Assembly (NCBI GenBank): GCA_018857735.1
Contig: JABMCL010003159.1
Coordinates: forward strand, 259,501 to 323,500
Origin: Alviniconcha marisindica
Lineage: Eukaryota > Mollusca > Gastropoda > Provannidae
Direction: 5' to 3'
Length of the DNA stretch: 64,000 nucleotides
This document shows positions 1 through 10,545 of the stretch, in pieces (positions within the stretch are counted from its first letter, which is position 1; every line of letters begins with the position of its first letter). Made by a program: the position numbers and the translations under genes. Below the pieces are notes generated by a model, which saw only the letters and a program-made list of their open reading frames with translations, was not told where the DNA came from and did no database searches.

Positions 1-59
1 CCCATCCTACACACACCCAGCTTACACATACCCAGCCTATACAAACCCATCCTATATAT
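1..59. repeat. Edge of a 15 bp minisatellite (CCCATCCTAYACATA)
   Basis: Degenerate copies of a unit close to CCCATCCTACACATA run to the left edge. The same family recurs at 478-975. Confidence 0.75.
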
Positions 60-225
60 ACCAATCCAGTGATCGCACTAGACATTTTTCAAACCAGTGT
101 GACATCTTAAGGCGATGAAAGTGGTTCATGGAAACCAGCCAGTAAATCACTGTAACTGACCAGATACATGGCGGTCTATACTGCTACTAGAGCTCTACTG
201 GCAAACACCTTACTCCCTTCCCTGT

Positions 226-317
<92 letters not shown>

Positions 318-470
318 CCACACACACACACACGTTAAACACACACTCAATACTCAAACACACATGCATCACACACTCTCTTCTCTCTCTCTCTCTGCTG
401 TGTTTACTTACATTTTTGTTTTTTCAGAACTGGTCAAGCAAAACAACAGGCAGTACATCTGACCGATAGC
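60..470. repeat. Copy of a dispersed element, split by (CA)n
   Basis: Bases 68-115 and 405-470 match 3601-3650 and 3775-3840, including GACATTTTTCAAA and the GTGTGACATC motif. The centre has been replaced by a long (CA)n tract (229-335). Read as an older copy of the foldback element at 3590-4075. Confidence 0.55.
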
Positions 471-477
471 ATCAGAC

Positions 478-975
478 ATACCCACCTTGTACATACCCAT
501 TTTATGCATACCCATCCTATACATACCCATCCTACCCACACCCAGCCTATACATATCCATCCTATGCATACCTATCCTATACATACCCACCCTGTACATA
601 CCTATCTTACACATACCCACCCTGTACATATACATCCTATGCATATCTATCCTATTCCTACCCATCCTACACATACCCATCCTATGCATACCCATCCTAT
701 ACTTACCCACCCTGTACATATTCCTACACATACCCATCCTATACATACCCACCCTATCCCTACCCATCCTATCCCTACCCATCCTATACATACCCACCCT
801 GTATGTACTCCTCCTATACATACCCATCCTATATATACCCGTCCTATGCATACTCATCATCTTTTTCTTCTTTCGTGGTGCTTTATGTCCACAGAAACTG
901 TATGGCTTATTAGGGACAGGGTAATCCACCCATCCTATACATACCCATCCTATACATACCCATCCTATACACTCT
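478..975. repeat. 15-20 bp minisatellite, CATACCCATCCTATA type
   Basis: More than 20 degenerate units of about 15 bp. Open frames on both strands here are only translations of the repeat. At 880-925 it is interrupted by a dispersed fragment (GTCCACAGAAACTGTATGGC) seen also at 40225-40262 and 60455-60500. Confidence 0.85.
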
Positions 976-1112
976 CAAAGAGACTGCTAGCTAGTGAGGT
1001 GACTGTAGACACAGGCACACCAACAGCAACACTAATTCATAACCACCATCACTTATCCTGATCCTGATCCTACAGAAATGAGTGGGAAAAAGTTGTAAGC
1101 TTCACTCAGAGT

Positions 1113-1190
1113 GAATGTATAATGATTATTTACTTTATATAGCACCTAAGCAACAATTTTACGAGCCCTTAGCACTGTACAAATTAGCTA
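1113..1190. repeat. Dispersed repeat fragment (retrotransposon tail-like)
   Basis: TTATATAGCACC followed by GCCCTTAGCACTGTACAAA resembles fragments at 1408-1465, 30868-30920, 51205-51265 and 54495-54560 (CCTAAGCACTTACAAA). One of these sits at the tail of the LINE fragment at 51185-51660. Confidence 0.4.
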
Positions 1191-1494
1191 CAAATCAACA
1201 AATGTTATATTTCAAGACAATTATAGCTTAAGTTAGCCTAAAACAATAGAAAATGACACACTCATTCTATCTGTACATATACCTTGTAATTTTACCATGT
1301 TCCAGTTCTGAGATGGCAATCCAAATACTTTCTGCCTTGTTGGATGCAGGATGAACACTTTACCATGCTCCATGCACCATGGCATATAATGGCTTCACCT
1401 CATTCAGTAATAATAATGGGTACTTAGAGCACCTAACTGGCACAGGCCCTAAGCCCTTAACCATTCTAAATGCACGTTTTCAAGATTAAATGCA

Positions 1495-1665
1495 TGCACA
1501 CACACATGCGCGCACGCACGCACACACACACACACATGCATGCGCGCACGCACACACACACACACACACATACATACATACACACACACATACACACACA
1601 CACACATACATACACACACACACAACACATACACACACACACACACACACACCACACACACGCGC
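1495..1665. repeat. (CA)n/(CGCA)n microsatellite
   Basis: Imperfect CA, TACA and CGCA repeats, 30-40 bases from the TDRD12 exon 21 donor. They yield spurious open frames on both strands. Confidence 0.9.
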
Positions 1666-1705
1666 ATGGTACAGTTCCATGCAGTGCAGCATACAGTATC
1701 TTTAC

Positions 1706-1877
1706 CTTGCTCCAGGCAGTATGGCTCTTGGTTTTGGGGGTTGGACATGCACATAGCCAGGTCCATGGTCAGTGAAGTGTGGATGGATTGCAGATCTCGC
1801 TTCGGCTGACCCGGCACCTGGTGCTCCATCAGCATGACGTAGTAGTGGTTGGTGCTGATCACTTGCAAGATGCGAAC
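1706..1877 (-). CDS. TDRD12: TDRD12 exon 21: start of second Tudor domain
   Basis: The exon begins VRILQVISTNHYYVMLMEHQ, which matches the start of the C-terminal Tudor domain of TDRD12 (strand with an aromatic pair, then a charged strand). It ends in phase 1 at a GTAAAG donor. The rest of this Tudor domain must lie beyond the left edge. No further exon was found between 1 and 1705, which is repeat-filled. Confidence 0.82.
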
Positions 1878-4735
1878 CTGGTCACATGATCAACAAACAC
1901 AATGCACTACACCTCCCACCAGTAACACGCGCAAGAGGCCAGCGTCTACCTTGCACAGAACACGGACATGTGCGAAATGATCAACAACACAAAAGTTGTT
2001 CTCACAGAACACAGCGCCATGTCTCCGATGTGAAAAAATACTTGTCCTGTCTGAGGAAAACAAAAATCCTGATCTAGTTAATGTCAAATACATCACTGAA
2101 GTGTGGAACAGGAACACCCCCACCTCCATCAGCAGCAAAGGACACACCAGTGCCCTGCCATTTGTTTAAAAGAGAAGAAGGAAAAAAGGTCAACTGACAG
2201 TGACACTGAAAAGAATTCACCAGTCCTTACAGAATTTTGTCTCCTTGCATGAACACTTCTTTCCTGAATGAACCAGTGCCGTGTGAAATCACTGCCATGC
2301 CAGTTGCCTACCTATTCTTTATTCACTGGTGCAAGCAGGCAGTAAATAAATATGCCAAGCACACAATGAGAATATGGAGAACAAAACAGAGCAACAGCAA
2401 AATGTTTCCTGACCTTGACGGTCCCTGAAGCAGGCGGCCACGATTCCTCGCTGGTGTCCTTGACAATGTCGCACGGCAGCAACAAGTGACGATTGCTGCA
2501 CTTCTGTTCATTCTTGCATTGACCAAACTGCTTCACTTGCAGGCACAGAGTTTTCGACTCATCTGTGTTCCTGCCCTGTGGACAACAAGACACTGATCTG
2601 GACAAATGCGTTCTGATGTAAAACTACCCAGTAACAGTTCTCAGACAGCGGATTCCAAAGTATCAATTTTGATAGTAATTCACAGAGCTGTTATCAAACA
2701 AACTGCCCTGCAAAGTACTAAAATACAGCTTTGTACAATACTCTTTACTCAAGAATGACCTCTGCCACTTCTCGATTGACAAAATTTCTCCTGCTGATGG
2801 AAAAATCTGATGTCCGAGTGCTACAATTCCTTGAAGAATTGTTTGCTCCCTGATTTCTTTGAGCGCCTCTTCTCCACTTTCTGAAGAGTAACAGACTTTA
2901 TTTGGTTGAAGACTACACTACTTTCGAAAGAGAGAGAAGGAAAGAGAGTGAGACAGGAGCACAAGTGTATGTATGCATGCATGCACACCTACATGCATGC
3001 GTGTGTGTGTGTGTGTGTGTGTGTATAAACATGTGAGCACGTGTGTGTAAGTGTGTGTGAATGTGTGCATGCACATGTACTGACATAAAAGACAAGCAGG
3101 GTAAATGACTGACACCATGTCTAAGCGAGACAGGCAGTGTCCTGGTCAGACTCACCTCACGCATGCCCTCCAGCACCTTGGTCATGGCAGGGGGGATGGT
3201 GGCGCCGCTACGCACCAGGAAGTTGTGCAGACTCTGAACGTACTCCACCATCTTGTCCGTCACCAGCAAATGAGACACTGGCTCCACACGATCCTGACTC
3301 AACAACAAAACGCAACCATCTGACTGATGTCACCAAATTTAACTATTCATTTTGTACAAGATACAGTGGACTGCTGATGAAATACCTCCCCACCCCCACC
3401 CCACTCAAAAAAAGACAGCTCCTTTTTTAAGACTTCTTTTTGTTAGACCTTTTGCTCTGTATTGGAATTTGCATGCAAATGAATCACCAAGGACAAATCC
3501 TCTTCTAAGACCGCTTTAGTTTTTCTGAAACCTTCTCCTCCATGCTGGGCATCACAACAGAAACAGGGTAAGTACATTTTCATTTATCGCCTTTTAACCA
3601 GTGATTGCGTTGGACATTTTTCAAAGTGGTGTGACATCTATAAGGCGGTGTATTAGCAAACACCCTGCTGCCTTCCCTGTCTAGAACACATACACACGCA
3701 CACACATACATATACATACGCACACACATTCTCTCTCTCTCTCTCTCTCTGTGCTGCACTTGTGTGTTTTTCAGTTGTTTTTGTTTTTGTTTTTAGAAAT
3801 GGTTAAACAAAATATAAGCCAATATGTCTGCTGATTTTTGTTCTGATAAATGCTGATCTTAACCAGTAAAATATCAAAAATTACCAGTTTAAGTGAACCC
3901 TGGTTTACCGCCTTATAGATGTCACACTGCTTTGAAAAATGTCAAGCACAATCTCTGGTTAAAAGGTTAAAATAACAGCCAGTATGTCTGCTGATTTTTG
4001 TTCTGGTAAATGCTGATCTTAACTAGTAAAATACTGGAAATTACTAGTTAAAGTAAACCCTGGTGTGACTGCTGTTTAACTGTTGTTTTGTCACTTTGAA
4101 AAATGGGCTTATCCCAAAAACTCACATATATATGTCTTGTATTTAGTCATATTAAGTTAGCATTCCTTCTAATCTTTTATGTGTTTGGATCCAAAATTTA
4201 AAATCAAGTTTAGTTCCAAATACAGCCTCAAATGCTCTCCCTGCTGCAACAAGAACCTGGCCCCTGATGTTTTGGGACCATGCTGTCCCACAAAATGGCC
4301 CAGGAATGGCCCAGTTCCATCTGACACAACTGACAGAAAAGAGGATGAGAGGCCGCCCTTTTCACAGCTGCAGCCACCTCTGTGTGTGCACCACATGACA
4401 GGCTGCGTGACCGGCTGACTGGCGAAACTCAACATTTGAACCCAATGCAAATAAACGATGCATGCTGGACTGTGCACTGGAATCAGGTTCCACCTGAGGG
4501 AAACACTACAATTCAACATGTTTACATAGCAACTCATTGGATCTCACTGCACATTTGAAATAATAAAGTTGAACCAACCTGCCTTAGGTGAAAATGTGTA
4601 TGGAAATACAACTTTCTGGGAACACCCAATCAAAATCTCCCAGGAATAGAATCAATAGGTCACTTCAGAGGAACTTACCACAATTTTCAAAGGTCACAAG
4701 GCATATAAAACTGAGAAATTCAGAAGAAACAAGGC

Positions 4736-4785
<50 letters not shown>

Positions 4786-5585
4786 ATGCGTGCGTGCGTG
4801 CGTGCGTGTAAATGACGATACCAACCTTGCTTTCAGCATCATCGAAGCTGTCATAGAAATGCTCCAGCATCAGCACGAGGCGATTGCCAAACTTGGTCAG
4901 GGAATTGGGGATGTCGTAGTGAATCACGGTGTGCGCTGATGTCACCCGCAGCTCTGTCACGTTCTCATCCGTCACCACTGGGCAGGAGGCCAATGAAAAT
5001 TGAACAAGTTAGTTTGTGCATTCCCCCCCCCCCCCCCCCCCCCCCCAGCCAGGCCATGTTTTATTTCTTCTTTGCATGGTAAGGGGCTTTCTTGTTGTTA
5101 CTATTGCTGTGAGAGAAAAAAAATGGAAAAAAAAGGCAACGATTTTCACACAAGGCTTCTTTTCTTGGGTAGGCGGAGGGGCAGAGGGTGTGGGGGGTCT
5201 TTTTTTCAGGGGTGGGGGTGGGAGGAGAGGTGTGGAACAGGGAGGGTGGGGCTTTTGCAGGTGGGTTGGGAGAAGTAGGAAACTGAAACTGGGGTGGGGG
5301 CAGGGAGTGTGTGTGTGTGTGTGTGTGTGTGGGGAGGGGGGGGGGTGGCTTTGAGATTATACTTATTTGACCCATGTTATGGTCTAAAAGTAATTGCAGA
5401 TGCATTCCTGGTAAATGCATATCAGAAATATACTTGCTGGCATATTTACAAGTACAAACTGAAGGCAAAGTGTTGTTCATTCTTTATGTGTTTAACTGTG
5501 TATGGCTGAAAGTCATTATCACTGTTTACAGTGACAGTTAAAAGATTCCAACAAAAACTGTCTTCATCCTACACACATACATAAA

Positions 5586-5617
<32 letters not shown>

Positions 5618-5620
5618 ACA

Positions 5621-5676
<56 letters not shown>

Positions 5677-8197
5677 CCCAGCACAGCAGAAACTCCCACT
5701 TGGTTCCTCCACTTGTTGACTTCTTCATCAATCATGTCCCCACTCCAGTTAGGCTGCACCACTTGTGCATACACACTCTGGCTCTTTAACAGCTGCACAA
5801 GACAAAGCACACTGGGTCAGTGAATACACATTTACACTCTTTAGCAATGCTAAACACGAAGCATACAGGGTCAGTGAATACACATTTACACTCTTTAGCA
5901 ATGCTAAACACGAAGCACACAGGGTCAGTGAATACACATTTACACTCTTTAGCAATGCTAAACACGAAGCACACAGGGTCAGTGAATACACATTTACACT
6001 CTTAGCAATGCTACACACAAAGCACACCAGTTGACAGGATCAACAAATATACATTGACACTCTTCAGCACTGCTAAACACAAAGCACACAGGATCAACAA
6101 ATACACATTTACACTCTTCAGCACTGCTAAACCAAAAGCACACAGGATCAACAAATATACATTTACACTTTTCAGTGCTGCTAAACACAAAGCACACAGG
6201 ATCAACAAATACACACTTACACTCTTCAGCACTGCTGAACACAAAACACACAGGATCAACAAATACACATTTACACTCTTCAGCACTGCTAAACACAAAG
6301 CAGACAGGATCAACAAATACACATTTACACTCTTCAGTGCTGCTAAACACAAAGCACACAGGATCAAGGAATAAAAAATAGTTTAGTTCTGAACTGAAAA
6401 CATCAAGAGAAATACAGATTTGTTTCAGTTCTTAGACAGCACTTGTAGTCGCCTACCCATCAAGGTCCATCTCAAACCATCACTAAGGTGTTACATTAAA
6501 ATGCTATGCCCACTGTTTGACAAGAGAACACCTGGTGGCTAGTGGCAGGGAAATAAACAAATGCATGTGCCACATAACAGACTACCACATGATAGTAGCA
6601 TAATAACCAGAATGATGATTGCCACATAACACAGATTACCACATGATAGTAGCACAATAACCAGAATGATGATTGCCACATAACACAGATTACCACATGA
6701 AAGTAGCACAATAGCCAGAATGATGATTACCACATAACAGACTACCACATGAAAGTAGCACAATAACCAGAAAGATGACAGCCACATAACAGACTACCAC
6801 ATGAAAGTAGCACAATAGCCAGAATGATGATTACCACATAACAGAAGCACAGTAACCAGAAAGATGACTGCCACATAACACAGACTACCCCATGAAACTA
6901 GCATAATAATCAGAATGATGACTGCCACGTAACACAGACTGCCACATGAAACTAGCATAGTAACCAGAAAGATGACTGCCACATAACAGACTACCATGTG
7001 GAACTAGCATAATAACCAGAATAATGACTGCCACATAAGACAGACTACCACATGAAACTAGTATAATAACCAGAAAGATGACTGCCACATAACACAGACT
7101 GCAACATGAAACTAGCATAATAACCAGAATGACGATTGTGGCTACTGCTCATGGAATTCCAAATCAACAGGGCACAATGGGGCTTCATGCAGACAGATGT
7201 TAAACAAGCTGTGCACCTGTACAATGCAGACAGATGTTAAACAAGCTGTGCACCTGTACAATGCAGACAAATGTTAAACAAGCTGTGCACCTGTACAATG
7301 CAGACAAACATTAAACAAGCTGTGCACCTGTACAATGCAGACAGATGTTAAACAAGCTGTGCACCTGTACAATGCAGACAAACATTAAACAAGCTGTGCA
7401 CCTGTACAATGCAGACACACATTAAACAAGCTGTGCACCTGTACAATGCAGACAAACATTAAACAAGCTGTGCACCTGTACAATGCAGACAAACATTAAA
7501 CAAGCTGTGCACCTGTACAATGCAGACAAACATTAAACAAGCTGTGCACCTGTACAATATTGCTCAAGTGCTTGGGGTCGGCTATGGCAATCACAATGTG
7601 ACGATGCTCCGGGCTTGCCATCAAAGTCTCCAGCACATCTCTCAGCATCGACAAGTGTATCTTATCGAAGCCCATGTGGACCACCTGACACAAAACAACC
7701 CAAAAGCAATCAGCACACAAACAATTTATCAAAACATCATCTGTTGGGGCGGGTGATCCATCTTAAAAGGATGAGAAAAGGCCATTGTCAAGCTGACAAG
7801 CACTGGAGCAATAGCCTGGAAACAGGAAATAGGGTGCAGCCCCTATGGGCCTCCCTGAGCACGTTTACATGTACCATCTTGAACTGAACTGAACTAAGCT
7901 TAAGCTGAAGAAATATTCTGAAGTTGTTTGTATTGTTTTCATTGTCCTCCTTTTTACTTGAGGGCATGGGCTGTGTCACGTGGGTGTGTCTCAACACACT
8001 GGTAACCAGCCAGAATGCCAAGCCTGCATCAAACTGTTGTTATGCGCTGCATAGTTAGGTGGGGTCTATCTCCAGCCATGGTAAGCTCCTTGCACACTGG
8101 CATCCACCCTCCAGAAATGAAGATCAATCAATCAGTTATTTATTTTATGTCTGTTCACATGGAAGTGCACTTACACTGCATCCACATACACACACAC

Positions 8198-8241
<44 letters not shown>

Positions 8242-10501
8242 TCAGACATACACGCACACAGAAAATTATACTAGCTTACCTACAGGACTATGAACAATCA
8301 ATTTAACAATAGAACTGATAATATCAGTATTAAACAAAATATCTCTCACATTGTTGCAAGCATTAAAGTCATATCCATTTTTCTGAAATAACTCTGTGGT
8401 AATAGAACATTCTAGTAGTATATGTTTAACAGATAGGATTTTTTACAAATGCCTGTTACATTCTGTGAATATTTAGTGTTCCATGTAACTTGTAGATTAC
8501 TCTTGCTAAATGCCCTAAACAAGAAGGTATTGCAAATTTACTTTCTTCAATTTTTCAATTGTTTAATTTTCAATTTCAGAAATGAAGATAAAGCATCCAA
8601 AGACAGCACATATTGACCATGAGGCGGGTAGCAAAAACCAGCCACCAACACAATCCTCTCGAATAAGAAGGTATATATTGCAAACTTACTTTTTTCAATT
8701 TTTATTTTTTTATTTTCAATTTCAGAAATGAAGATAAAGCCTCCAAAGACAGCACATACTGCCCACGAGGCGGGTAGCAAAAACTGGCCACCAACACAAT
8801 CCCCTCACCCTGCAGAATACACTTGTCAATGTCCAACTGCATATGGCAGGTGAACCCCAGAGTCCTCAGCTGGGGAATGCAGCAACAAAAGGGGAAGGAG
8901 AAGTGGGGTGGAAGAACTGATACGGAAAAAGTGGGGTGGAAGAGCTGATAAGGAAGGAGAAGTGGGGTGGAAGAGCTGATAAGGAAGGAGAAGTGGGGTG
9001 GAAGAACTGATACGGAAAAAGTGGGGTGGAAGAACTGATAAGGAAGGAGAAGTAGGGTGGAAGAGCTGATAAGGAAAAGGTGGGGTGATAAGGAAGGAGA
9101 AGTGGGGTGGAAGAGCTGATAAAGGAGAAGTGGGGTGGAAGAGCTGATAAGAAAGAAGTGGGGTGGAAGAGCTGATAAGGAAGGAGAAGTGGGGTGGAAG
9201 AGCTGATAAGGAAGGAGAAGTGGGGTGGAAGAGCTGATAAAGCTAAATAGAAGAAGAGGAGGAGCAGGGAAGGGGCTGGGGAGCAGAAAAGAAAGGCCGA
9301 AAGAAAGACACATCATCAAAAAGAAGGTCACACAGACCTGCTGTACTTTGCCCTGGACAGCGGCCTCCAGCCGTGAGGCAAACACCAGGACAGGGTCCGG
9401 CTGAAACGCTTTCTGGAAGGAGTCCACGCCCACTGTCCACTGGGAGGCGAGCACCATGATCTGGCGTGTGACAGGGAGCCCCTGGAACTCCCTCAGACTT
9501 TCCCCGTACACCTTCATCACAGCGCGTACCTGCAACAAAGTGCTAGTGATTACTCTCCACTTCCCTTAAGGAGCCAGGACATTTCTAGCAGCCATCAAAG
9601 CATCAACCATTTCCATACAGTTACCAAACACACAGTGTGTGTTTTTTGGTGTGTTTTTTTACAGAGCATGCACACACAAAAAACTAACTAACAAACAAAA
9701 ATCCACATTCACAGAAAATGCTCTCTGTGCTTCAAAAAGAGCAGAGGATGCTCAAACAAAGAAACAAAACCTCAAATTTTGCACACCACTGGCTCACAGT
9801 TCAACACACAACACAATCAATAGCAAGCACAACTGAGCCAAATCAGCCAATCACAGGTCATGTCCCAATACTTACCTTGTACTTATATACAACTGAGAAA
9901 GGTGTACACGAACCCTCATTAAACCATTCACACTGAGTCCAGGGTGAGAAAAACACAGCCAGCACTGCATCTGAAAAAACACCAGCTTTATCCCCCCCCC
10001 CGCACCAATTCAACATGATGCCAGCAGTAGGAGTCTGTGCAGGGCTGAGGGAGTTGGGGGACATGCTCATATTGTGCTACAAGAGGGGCACTGATGTGAT
10101 TAATATTACAGCAAGACCCAAGAGAGTTTCATTTCATTTCTCACTTGTGCAGTGAACTGTTCGACCAGAATTTCCGCCCCATCGAGCACAAGGTGACACA
10201 GCCGGTCCAGAAAGGTGTAGCGGCGGTCCAGCATGCGCAGCAGGCAGTGAGGCGTGGCGATCAGCAAGTCGCAGCCTCTCAACAGTGGCATCTGAATCAA
10301 ACAGGCGTGGAGCAAAGTTGAACCAAAACACACTGCACCTTACATCGCATCAAATCAGCCATGCATTCACAAACAGAGGACAACTGGACAAAGTGATTCC
10401 AGGAGCATCATTATGCAACTCTGAAAAGTCACAACTATTACCGACCGTAGCAGAGGCTTTAATTATGACCATGTCTCTCTCCCTCTTAGTTCTCACACAC
10501 A

Positions 10502-10545
<44 letters not shown>

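Noticed and set aside
487..924. 145-185 codon frames on both strands
   Set aside because: They are translations of the 15 bp minisatellite.
8812..8870. Exon-like frame (LRTLGFTCHMQLDIDKCILQ) after a CCCCAG acceptor in a TDRD12 intron
   Set aside because: A similar sequence occurs at 33670-33740, so it is part of a dispersed repeat. The TDRD12 protein also runs directly from KVQQ to VVHMGF without it, and its end phase does not fit the next exon.
8702..9337. Leu/Ser/Phe-rich extension of the frame downstream of exon 9338-9529
   Set aside because: It reads through the donor into the pyrimidine-rich minisatellite.
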